NCBI RefSeq assembly: GCF_025766255.1
Contig: NW_026516749.1
Span: 124,001 to 188,000 of the forward strand
Length of the DNA: 64,000 nucleotides
Source: Zychaea mexicana
Lineage: Eukaryota; Mucoromycota; Mucoromycetes; Mucorales; Lichtheimiaceae
Direction: 5' to 3'
Shown: in pieces, positions 47,645 to 58,900 of the stretch
Layout: every line of letters begins with the position of its first letter
Numbering within the stretch: position 1 is the first letter of the stretch
Made by a program: the position numbers and the translations under genes
The notes under the pieces: model-generated
Told to the model about the DNA's origin: nothing
The model's database searches: none
What the model saw: the letters and a program-made list of their open reading frames with translations, nothing else

Positions 47645-50600
47645 ATGGCTTCTGATACGGACACCCCTTCTATATTATATCCTCTTCAGGTTACACACAT
47701 CCTATATATATGTATACTTGTGCGGGTGTCCGCAAGGATGTGTTCACTTATTAATGTTACTGTATATCTGTCGATACATTAACAAAAGAGAACAATTAAA
47801 GGTACATTAAAAACATTCCTTATTGCTTTTCAAACGTTCAAGAATGTCTCTACGGATGCGTTTATGCGCAGTAGTTTTAATAAAGTATATGAATGCTCCT
47901 CAATAAACAATACTTTAATATATATTTTTTATATGTTCAACTTTTTTCTACCTACGTTTATCACCCTACTATCCCATTACTATGGAGCAATTGATTGCCA
48001 CTACTTACACCGGATCAAATAAGCAAATGTGAAAGCAATTGACGAGTAAGCCGAAAAAATACGACTTTGATGCCGTCTCAACTAATCGAAGTGAGAAGAA
48101 CGTAAATATCGTGATCCTGTGCGTACATGGTGGAAGCTATCGCAATACACATGGAGTAACTGAAGAAACGCGGGGACGCCAAACAGTGACGAAAACGACC
48201 GGCTGCCAATGGATTATGAACTCAAGGCGGTCCGAGAAGGATAAGCACTGGAAAGTAACGAACATCAGCAACGACAACGAGCACAACCACAACCACTCCC
48301 CCGACAAGCCTCCTCAATATTACCACCAACACCGCACGCCAACTTTCCATGCCGAGCAGCACATATTATCATTGACAGATCATTCCGTCAGGCCTCTCAT
48401 GATACATCGATAAGTTCAGAGCCACGAAGACGGCTGAGGGATTTATACAATTTTCGTGCGCAAATATTCCGTGAGGATAATCATGGCGGCTTCAGTAGGA
48501 TATTCGAGTTCCTCATTGGTAACAACTATATCACTAGATATAAGCTAGACGGCACAGGTAAAAGTCTCGACGCCCTCTTTTTTACCCATGAAACGAGTAT
48601 AGCAAAAGCACGACGATTCAACGAGATCATTGCTATCGATGCGACGTACAAAACGAGCAGAACCAAGATGCCTCTTGTCAATGTTGTAGGTGTCAGTCAT
48701 CTCGGTCCATCCAAGCTCAAGAACGTGTTTATTGCCTCTGCTTTCTTGGTAAACGAGAAAGAAGAGTCGTACACCTGGCTCCTTTGGACTATGCGTCAAG
48801 TCCCATGGCCAGAAGGAGACGTACGCATCTTTATTACGGACAACGAAAGAGCTTTGATCAACGCCATCGAGTCAACTTTCAAAGATGCAGAGTATATACT
48901 TTGCGGGTGGCATATGGAGCAGCATTTACGTAGCATTTTCAGTACTTGCTTTCCACCGAACAGCGAAGAGATAGGCGAAGCCAAAGCTATCATTAAGCAA
49001 ATGGTTGATGTTAGTAAAAAAGACGAAGCGACTTTTTAGGCTGCCATTGACGCTTATAAGTGTCTGATCGAAAAAGGTGCTCTTGCGTATGCCAACGAAA
49101 ACCATAAGCGATACAAAAAGCACAAGAAAACAAATTCCAAAGCGAAGCATCATGACGACAGCAGCAATAGCGAGAACGACAGAGATACTGAAGATGATGC
49201 AACGTCTGCAATACGTTTGCTGGCAAACAAAAAGAAAGAGAAAATGATGGACTATCTCAACGGGTATGTTAACTACCTTTATCCAATATTTGACTGGAGC
49301 TTTTGCCGAGTCGTGCTCACCAGCTGTATTATATTATATTATATACCTGCCTTGAATATAAGAAGAAATGGGGTGCTTGTTATGCTGGAAGACTTTTAAA
49401 CATGGGAATGAGGGCGTTATCGCGTGTTGAAGGAACACACTGGCGCATCAAAGATACAATGCAAACCACCGGAAGCTTGTTTAAAACGGTCAGAGCAATT
49501 GATCGTATCATGCGTAAATCGGTATGAACTACACCCTTTGTTTTCGGATTGTAAAGAGAATGTGTTAACGGATATGCTAATTATAATTTTGTACTAGTTG
49601 GCTGATGAAGAGACTCAGTTTTTGCAAGAAAGACATAAAATGCCACTTTATGGAAAGCGTGAATCGGCTGTGATGCAAGAACTCTTTGGCACTATTTCGT
49701 TTTTTGCTTTGAATCGACTCCGAAGGGAGCTCAAACGAGCTTGGGATAACTGCGATAAATATCAACTTGACTCAAGCGACTGCTGGTGTGGTACCACACT
49801 ATACTAAGGACTACCGTGTCAACATAATATCGCACGAAAAGGGCTCAGTATAAGCTTGTCGGATATCCCTGATCGATGGCGATTGGAATATGACAGAGGT
49901 TTAATTTTCTGCTATAGTAATACTGTGATTATACTATGCGCCTGTAATATACTTTATATACTGATATCAAAGTTATTAATCCACAGATAGCTTCCAAAAG
50001 GTGTATACTCCTGAAGCAATTGTATTAGAGCAACAGAACATAGTACTACAGAAGCTGCATGATGTACTCTACAATATGCGGTCGGATCAGCAAAAATACG
50101 ATTGACTTAGTGGTATCGATAAGTTTCTCGACGAATTTACAACGAGTATCGACATTAGCGACATAGAATTACAAAGCAATGTGAAGACGAATGGACGCCC
50201 TGCTAACACAAACAATGCACGATTACCGTCAAAGTTCGAACGCGATGAAAAGCATAGCCAGCAACGCTTTCAAAGTAAAAATGCCAACGAATCAGAGGAG
50301 CTCTCCGAAGGCAGCAACACAGAGGATGATGACATCTACATTTTTCCTCAACAAGGGAAAAGAAAGGATCCGGAGATGAACTTCCTTGAAAGCACGAACA
50401 AAAGGTACGTGCTCTTCTGATATAAATTGTAGCTATGATAACAAATACTTTGCAGCTATCATAGATTTATAAATTAACTAAGTTGATAAACTATTTACTC
50501 TGGATTTAAAAAAAATTTTGTACCCAAGCTGAAGTTCTTCGTTCATCCAACCATCCCTCGCAAATTTATCGAAACAACTGTCGACATTATGTCCGATGGC

Positions 50601-51472
50601 TTTTGTGGCTTCCGCACAATCGCACATCATGTACACGGCAATCAAGAGGCTTTTATGTTGGTCAATCTACAAATACTGGAGTGCTTCAAGATAAACAAGG
50701 ATATATATCAGCAGCACTATGTATTTATGCGTGAGATGTACAACGCAATGAAACATCACTGTCTTATTACGCACTTGATGCTCCACGACCCCCGGATTCG
50801 TGCCTATCCAATTGGTTCCTTACTCCTGACTTTGCATAGATCTCTGCTAGATAATGTTAAGTAAAAGCTAGACTCTGACGAATAGGCTTATGAGCCATCT
50901 CTAATTTTGCCAATGCAAGATCCATCGTCCGACAACAAGAATCCTCTGCCCATCATTATGCAGCATCTCAATAACAATCATTGGACTACCATCGATACAA
51001 AAGGGCGCTTTATCATGATGGACCGGTCTATTATCAACTCGATGTGTATAAAGACATGCCGATCAATGGGTAATGCTGATAACCTGTGTAAAACAAAGTG
51101 GCGTTATCTGCAGATAGAAAAGCGTGACGACGAAAAGACAGTGCGTGCTGGACCCTATACACTAGATTAATCATTCTACTACTTCCTGTACAGTAACTTC
51201 CTCTCTTCTTGAACGCCACTCTCTTCATTTTAAGGTTATTTGGTATATTTCGGTATGAGTTAAATAACGATGTTGATCAGTTCTGCTCTATATTTTAGAG
51301 GAACATCACTTTGATTTATGGCTGCTATCCTATATATGGTATAGGACATAGAAGAACAAACCACTCAGGTATACATAACCTTGCGGACACCCCCACAAGT
51401 ATATATTAATAGGATATGTGAAACCTGAGCGCTAAGGATACTGTAGAAGGGGGCGTCCGTATCAAAAGCCAT
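47645..51472. mobile_element. Mutator-like element (MULE) with about 100-bp TIRs
   Basis: Imperfect inverted repeats of about 100 bp bound it (47645-47742 and 51369-51472). Both begin ATGGCTT(T/C)TGATACGGAC and share GTATACTTGTG(C/G)GGGTGTCCGC. Long TIRs and the transposase inside place it in Mutator. Flanking 9-bp sequences do not match, so the target duplication is lost or the ends are slightly misplaced. Length about 3.83 kb. Confidence 0.85.
47982..51170 (+). pseudogene. MULE transposase with SWIM finger and C-terminal OTU domain, decayed
   Basis: Starts MEQLIATTYTG at 47982. Order on the plus strand: a FAR1-like DNA-binding region (about 48100-48320, TGCQWIMNSRR); the MULE core with first catalytic D in AIDATYKTSRTK (about 48640), second D in FITDNERALI (about 48830), CGWHMEQHL (about 48905), and E in SRVEGTHWRIK (about 49430); a SWIM zinc finger (CWC .. 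CQHN, about 49785-49830); and an OTU cysteine-protease-like domain (SDGFCGFRTIAHHV about 50590, NNNHWTTI about 50970). So a putative deubiquitinase module is fused to or encoded with the transposase. In-frame stops: TGA 48030, TAG 49037, TAA 49805, TGA 50103. Frame changes near 48405 and 50765. Several introns are likely, e.g. ending near 49597 and 49987. Confidence 0.85.
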
Positions 51473-51473
51473 G

Positions 51474-53979
51474 TCAAATCAATGGCGTGGGATGGATTCG
51501 ATGCCGCAAAGACTGCTTGCTATGCATCGGGCAAAAAAAATGGTGTCTCGTTGCGTACTATTAGAAGTAATGAGACGGGAAATAAGAGGACGCTCTAGAT
51601 TGCTTGCAAGCATTATGGTGAGCCGGTCAACAAGGACGTATGTGAAGTTCAGAAGACCACGACAAGACAAATGTTTATTGTAGATGATAAGGGCGAGGCC
51701 ATTGCATTATCCAAGGACAAAAAGATCGACACTCGTCAAAGGGACTCTCAGCGGTTTGGTTGCAAATTCGAAATGATCCTTCGTCCTTTGAACCAGACCA
51801 GCAAATAATGGCACATAGTCTCTTTCTATGATGGCGGTCACAACCATGAGATGGCAAGCGAGCTTTCGTCGTACCCAATGCTCCGTAGACTCGATCACGA
51901 TGAGGAGGTCGTTATGAAGATGGTACAAGCGCATGCAACCAACAAAGCTGTATTGTCTTATCTTGCCAGCAAGAACAAGATTGCGCACCCTAAAGACATC
52001 ACCAATCTTCGTCAGCGAATATTCAACAATGACCCAGATCATGCAATGTTCCAACTAATCAAAAAGCTTCAAGAAAACGGGTACGAAATCCAGTGGAAAG
52101 CAAAACAAGAAGGTGACAAACGTTTTTTGCAGTCTCTCTTCTTTGCGCACAGATCAGAAATTGCACTCGCTCGCCAATTCCCGGAAGTTGTTACCTTGGA
52201 CGCCGCTTACAAGACAAACAAGCACCGGTTGCCATTTATCAACATTGTTGGAACTGGCAATATTGGATATCCCCAATTGATGACTTTCTGCATTGCTGGT
52301 TGCTGGGTATCCGAGGAAAACAATTACAGCTACGATTAGGTGATTCGCAAGCTTCAAACTGTCGTCGTTTGGCCACTTGATCAGTTCTCGTCCCCTAGTG
52401 TGTTCGTAACAGACAGCGAAACTGCTTTGACCGGTGCTCTCGACCGCGTTTTTTCCAATGGCAAAAAAAATTATATGCAAGATCCATATACGACGCAACT
52501 TTAGGGTCAACCTATGCAAGCCTTTTGTTGTCAAGGACGATTACGAGGAACTCGAAAAGGCTATTTATTATTAAATGGCTAGTGAGTATCAAGACAAGTT
52601 CGACGATATGCGACCCACCATTTCGAACGATAACCTCGAAGAAAAGGCAATGAAGATGTATGAAGAGGCTGCACAAAAGGCAAAAAGACCCGACGTTGTC
52701 ATGGAATATTTGCAAAGGTGTGTAAGATTGAATAAGCACGGATTTTTTGACCACATGCCACTGGGACTTTAATATATTTTTCGTTATACAGAAAGCTTGC
52801 TTTAAAAGACAAGTGGGTAGGTAATTGCCTCACTCATGTAAAGCATTTCGGGAACGACAGCGCAAACAGAGTCGAAGGGACGTATGCCAACATGAAAAAG
52901 GCAATTATGTTCTCAAGTGGCAATCTCCTAAATGCCTTTACGCAAATTGACGAGTTTCATCGATTGAAGGTTTACCACTTCTAGTACTTATATTGATTCG
53001 TTAGTGTCGAGGCTCTTACATGCTTTCTTCCTTATATTAGAATTAGAATTGGAAGCGAAAGATCGGCAAGGAAAGTTTTGGCGGAAACTCGCATATCCCA
53101 CGCAGCAAAAGCAGCGTTTGGCAGCTTTGGAATATAAAATATTCAAGTTCGCTTTCTATGCCATCCGTGACGAGGTAACAGTCAATAATCTGTTAAAGAC
53201 TGATCACTGCCAATGTGCAAGTATTATTATGATATTCCGTGCTGCCATATGCTTCCATCACAGGGTGAAATTCGCTTAAGCGTAACTCTAAGACGTTGGC
53301 ACCTTTATCCTGAGAAAACGGCACCTCAAGGTAGTTATAAGCTGTTATGTAAAAGCTGTTATACTTGTGACGTAGCTGATTCTTGTTGCTATTAGGAGAT
53401 CCAATACAACAAGCAATAGGAATAACAACGTTTTGGCGATGACTGGTCCATTTACAGCCCTAAGGACCCTAAGCATGAAATCGCAAATCGAAGCAGAGCT
53501 CACACACCTCAACAATCTTTTACACCGCTTGTTAAATTATCAACAACGTGCAACTCTCCCCGCGCACCTACATCTATCAATGATGATATGTTCATCGACG
53601 TTGATCACTTTCAGCAGCCAAAATCAATCCCTAACAGCACCTAAAAAGCGCAAAGCAGCAGCAATAAGCATGAGCTGATCGCTTTAGAGCATCAAAACTC
53701 TCAAAACCGAAAGAAAGCAAACATCGGCATTGGTCATGATGCTGCAGCAATATGGTAAAGTTCTATGCATTAAGACGTGTAGCCACTGCTTTATTTTAAT
53801 TTTAATATCTATAGGAATGGAAAGATGGAACCAACAACAACAAATAAAGCAAACAACACAGTACCAACTATCACATCCTTAAACAACATAGCACTCACCG
53901 TCCCTCCTCCTCCAGAAATTCGCTTTGTACCTAACCTCAACCTTGTTTGTAAATGGATTCCTCCATCAGCTGTTGAAAT
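51474..53979 (+). pseudogene. Second MULE transposase (FAR1/SWIM type), decayed
   Basis: Begins right after the TIR of the preceding MULE. A single frame from 51482 reads WDGFDAAKTACYASG and CKHYGEP (FAR1 DNA-binding), then the MULE core: D in VVTLDAAYKTNKH (about 52195), D in VFVTDSETAL (about 52410), KIHIRRNF (about 52480), E in NRVEGTYANMK (about 52870), and a split SWIM finger (HCQC .. CCHM, about 53205-53240). Stops in frame: TAG 51596, TAA 51806, TAG 52337; a further TAA near 52573. A frameshift lies at an A-run near 52465 and another inside the SWIM finger. Introns with GT-AG ends fit at about 52718-52791 and 52970-53040. The 3' end is cut by the fold-back element at 53980. Confidence 0.8.
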
Positions 53980-54992
53980 TAGGGATCCGTATCAGAACCG
54001 TAGAACCAAAACCGAGAAAATACGGTTCGGTTCCTACCAAGAACCGAACCGGAACCGAACTGGTTTTGTATGCGTAGAACCGAAGAACCGAGAGGCAGAA
54101 GATTGCATTTGGCGATTTTGGTAATTAGTATAAAGTAGGCTATAATGGAAGTTACGAACAATGTTACTCCTTAAAGACCAAGAAGTAGTGTATTTGCAAA
54201 CCATACTTTATTCAAAAACTCAACAAAACCTACAAAAGCAGAAGGGAGGGAAAAATAGTAAAGAAGAGATGAACAAAAAAAAACACTTCTTTTGACAGCA
54301 GCTTGCTTTCTCTGCCCATAACGCGCATCATTACTTGTTCCTCTACTTTGCTACCCACAATGCATTTTCTCCATGACGTACTTTTCTACTAAATTCAGCA
54401 TGGCTTCTCGATCAGTTTTATCAAGTTTGTGCATTCTGTCGTCTGAGATTGCGCATCCTGGGGTCCATAACAGAATTATCTTACCCATTGACACTTTGCC
54501 TTTTATGAGACACTATACACGCGTAGAGACACAGTAGCTGTGTGTACTGCCGGTTGTGGTTTGATTCCTCCAATGTTACAATAACGTATTGTACTAGTAA
54601 TATTATGTCGCTCTAGTACTATAAGCTCCACTTTTTTTTGTGAAAACTGTGCTTTAATCTTTTAACTATGCAATGACCCACATTGTATATAAAATGTTTA
54701 CATTCTGTTTCTCTTATTCATTTTGAAATCGCTGTTCAATGTATAATAATAAACTATTCTTTTTTAGTGCAGTATTTAAGTATACCGCGATATTTGAACA
54801 CACATACATCAGCTTTCATTCAAAGATACTGGATCTTGCCTTTTTTATATACATGACGGGTTCAGTTCTTTGGTTCGATTCTTCGGTTCTATGGTTCTCA
54901 TCGGTTCTAGTCAGTTCGGTTCTTGCTTTGGACGGTTTGGTTCAGTTCCTTTAAGAACCGAACCGAACTGAACCGAACAGTGCGGATCCCTA
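53980..54992. mobile_element. 1-kb non-coding fold-back element, copy B (complete)
   Basis: Bounded by TAGGGATCCG and its complement CGGATCCCTA. The same element as 1-1016 in opposite orientation. Near the left end a perfect hairpin is visible: CGGTTCGGTTC (54023-54033), a 7-bp loop, GAACCGAACCG (54041-54051). A similar, less perfect fold of GGTTC/GAACC words lies near the right end (54930-54980). It sits in the tail of the second MULE. No coding capacity. Target duplication not clear (TA at most). Confidence 0.88.
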
Positions 54993-55383
54993 CCTGACAA
55001 CCAAACCTCGTATCTGCAATGATCTAGTCAACATATTCTTTACACCGTCTTGCTTAATTCTAACTATAAACTTCGCTTCCGGACGATGTGAGCCCCTCCG
55101 CTTCGCTGCGTGTCAGCATCTGTCCTCCAGGGACCAGTTTACTGGGGCTCTGCCCCAGACCCCGGGTGGGGGGCAAAGCCCCCCTACCGCCCCCCAAGAG
55201 TTCTTCAAACAATGCTGAAAATATGTTCTCAAAGTATTCTGCTTAAAAGTAATGTCGAAAACAGTTGTGGAAATTGTTTTTATTGTTTGGTTAAAAAAAG
55301 GATGCCGTCACTGCTTTAAAAAATGCCCAAAGTTAATACTTCATACATAGTAAGAATATTTGTATGATTTTACCGTGTCAACG
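54993..55383. other. GC-rich hairpin cluster
   Basis: No gene. Two perfect stem-loops lie close together: CTGGGGC-TCT-GCCCCAG at 55142-55158 and GGGGGGC-AAA-GCCCCCC at 55168-55184, in an otherwise AT-rich neighbourhood. They could be the 3' hairpin region of a rolling-circle element (the Helitron gene lies downstream on the plus coordinate and runs towards them on the minus strand), but no CTRR terminus could be fixed. Confidence 0.5.
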
Positions 55384-55686
55384 CTAATTACCCGAGTTAA
55401 TGCATTCCGTACTCTCAGATGATTCATGCCCAACACATCGGCAATCCTCGCAAATAATGAGGTAGTCGTGCAATTCGATGTACACCTCGCAACTGAACAG
55501 ATCGTGTTCAGTTTCTTCGCAAAATTTACACGTTAGAATTTTCAAAGGTGGAATTCTCTTGCTCTTGAAATGGGTCTTGGACATTTTGTTGGGATGGAAA
55601 ACTTTGGACATTATGAAAGATGCGATGGTTACACGCTCAATCAAGCTCGCTCTACTTACTAAAGCAAAGACCGAAACCCAATTCAT
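55384..55686 (-). CDS. Zinc-knuckle fragment, probable retroelement or transposon remnant
   Basis: A 100-codon minus-strand frame. It contains a textbook CCHC knuckle, CKFCEETEHDLFSC (C-x2-C-x4-H-x4-C), and a second Cys/His cluster (CEDCRCVGH). Such knuckles occur in Gag-like and LINE ORF1 proteins and in some transposon proteins. There is no adjacent reverse transcriptase in the window, so it is an isolated piece. Whether it is expressed is unknown. Confidence 0.45.
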   Translation of the reverse strand: MNWVSVFALVSRASLIERVTIASFIMSKVFHPNKMSKTHFKSKRIPPLKILTCKFCEETEHDLFSCEVYIELHDYLIICEDCRCVGHESSESTECINSGN

Positions 55687-55924
55687 TGTTACGGTCTGGA
55701 GATGCTTTTGCTAATATGACATTGATGATCATATTTGCGTCCCCCCAACACCCCCTCTAAACCCGAACCCCAACCTAATTATATTGTATTTTAGAATCAA
55801 AAAACAGGGCGACAGATGATGCTTGACAGTGGAATAGAAAGAAATAGATGGATAATAATAATAATGGAAATAACAGAAAATAAAGAAATCTATATTGTGA
55901 TGATGGGTAGAGCAGCGTAAAGCT

Positions 55925-58900
55925 TTACTCGTCGGTGCTAGTGGGTTGTGTGTGTTGTGATGGTTGTGATGGTTGTGTTTGCGGTTGTGGAGGAGGATTT
56001 AGAAGCACCTCATGGTAGACAATGTTGATAGTGGAAGCTGTATTGAGGTCGGTAATATTTTGAAGGTCGATGGCAATGCGGATGTTATTTGGGTTGGTGG
56101 CGCGGGAAAGTGCAACATACAGTTGACCATGCGCAACCACAGGTTCTTGAAGGCAAATGCCAACATATTCTAATGTTTGGTCTTGCGCTTTGTGAATGGT
56201 CATTGCGAAGGCCGGGCGGACAGGGAATTGACGGCGCGAAAGGATGAAAGGATAATCACCCTCAGCAGTACACATATGGATGCGAGGGAGATAATGCACT
56301 TGCCCTGCATGGCCTTGATCGATTCGCTTAACAGCAATCGAATGGTCGAGAAGACGGGTGACAAAAACTTTTGTGCCGTTGCACAGACCTGCATCAGGAT
56401 TGATGTTGCGCAAAAGCACCAACGGCATACCCACTTTGAGCTGCAGAGAATGGGATGGAAGTCCACTGGCACTCAAACTGTTGAGGAATTCAACGGGATA
56501 GTTGGCTCGAGCATAGTCAGGGTCATCCGCATCGACAATTCGATCAGTAGAGTTATACTCTCTGCCTTCGCCAGGGAAAAGCGTGTACGCTGTTTCATTA
56601 ATGTCGTCAACGTCAACGTTTTTAGCGGCTAAAATAGCGCGGCCATGGTAGTACTCTGGTTGCGAATCAAAAGCTCGAATGGATGGATACACGACATCAA
56701 TAAGTGACATAGTGTCACTTGCATCCATACGCCATTCTGCAGGAATCTGAACAGCTTCAGTATAAGGTGGCTGCCCATCACCGATTGCAAGGAGGGTATC
56801 AGCAAATGCAGCGGCATCAGGGCCAGCCTGACGCACGCGCATATTGACAGTGAGGTGCAAGACCTGGACATGATTCTCCCAAAAGGTAGCTGAACGGATG
56901 GTCTCACCTACTATCTCTGAACGTGTACCCCTCTTGACAACAGGAAGCACTTGACAGAAATCGCCACCAAACACCACGACCTTGCCACCAAAAGGAATCT
57001 GTCCATATACTGGATCAATGGCGCCCATGATGTCACGCAATGACCGGTCGACAGCCTCAAAATTGTGCTTACTGCACATAACAGCCTCATCCCAAATAAT
57101 GAGAGAGGCTTGTTGTACCAGATATGCATGTGGCCCACCAAGACGAAGGTTACATGTCGTATCAGCATCAGCGTTTATAGGAATCTTAAAAGACTGTGCA
57201 CGGTACGGCCACCAGGAAGCAGAATTGCAGCAATACCCGATGTAGCAACAGGCAGTGCTATTTCACCACGCGATCGGACACAGCTCAACAGCGTTTTAAA
57301 CAACTGCGATTTGCCAGTACCACCGGCTCCATTCACAAAGAAAACGCGGGAGAAGTAGTGTGGAGCGAAAACATCCATTGCATTGGTGATAGCGTCATAT
57401 GCAGCTCGCTGTTCGTCGTTGAGAGTAGGTAGCAGCGTTTGCAGGATGCGATTCTGCTCATTTACCTCATATTCACGACCTTCAAGGCGTGGTAGCAGAT
57501 CCAGCTTGGTCACAAAGGTCTGCGGCAACGACGGAAAGTCGGAGAGATGATGACCGGTGACCTGCAACCAGGTCTCAATGTCACCGAGGGTGCGCTGGTA
57601 GATCTGTTCGAGTTGTTGCTCAGACAATTCGGCTTCATTGGGAAGAGAGAGCGTCCTGCGCATCTCAAAGAAGTAGTCGTCTGCCATACGCTCGCGATAG
57701 GTGGTCCACAGCGATACTGGGTCAGCAGGAGAGCAGTTCGTCAGAATATAGACAAAAAACTGTCTAATTGCTGCAGCTGATGGGGCAACCTGGACAACCT
57801 CAGCCATACAGCGATCCCATTCCTCGTCGGACTCCAGAAGGCCACAGGCAACAGCAGCTTCCTGGAACGTCGCATATGTTGTTCCCTCATACTGCCTCAG
57901 AGAAACAAAACCAGTGGGAGCACGGACAGACAGCAGAAGGAGGCGAAGGCAATATAATTCCATGTTCGAGAGGGAAGCATGGAATATATGCGTAACAACA
58001 TTTTGGATGGGAGGGTTGGTGCGAGGATTCCAACGGCGATTTCTGTTGTCCCAGGTGTAGTGGCATGGGATCTCTGAGTAAAGATACTCTTCTGTTGCAC
58101 GATTTTCGCTGTAAAGGCGGAAAAAGGCAAGAAGCTTGGTGCCGGATTCTGCCGCGTCACGCGCTGCACGAACTTCCTGTGGTGTCATATCGTCACGTAG
58201 ATTGACAATCTGTTCGCCAGGTAAGTGAAGGTCCAAACGTATGACTGTTGGATAGTGCATATGCACATCAAACTCGAACGTACGATGGATAGCCTCGCAC
58301 GGACCAATGTATCGAGCGTTTTGAAACTGCTCTACTTCATTGACTGGCTCGGCAGCGGCATTATCGGTATTGGTGGTGGTGGTGGTGGCAGTTGCAGTGG
58401 TTTGTATTTGTGCTTGGTCGGTGCCCTTAGTGATGTATTTGCACAAATACTTAATAGCGCTGTTGGATGTACAAATTTCAACGTTAATGTATGCATCGTA
58501 CTTGTGGCTAAGGTAGGGTTGTACAGCACAACATGTCGGTTGTCGGCGAGAAAGTTGGAAGTAGGGAAGAGGTGGCGGTTTTGTTGATTTTCACGGCGTC
58601 AGTAGATGGGATATCCATCTCGGTTGACGCATGTCTCGTTGTTAAATAGTTTTGGATAGCCTTGTGAGCACCGGTTATCCTTCATGCACACAGCATTGGT
58701 GCCTGGACCACATGGGCCGTGTATCATGCACGCTGTCACCGTGCGATACAACTGTGGTTGTGTGACGGGATTCAGCAACTCAGCAGATACAAATTGGTTG
58801 TAGTCGGTGGGGTTGCGTGGACAGTCTTCTTGCTCCAAAATGACCAGGATATGGACGTGCAGCAAACCACGCTTCTGGAACTCGACAGTTGCCAAGTATC

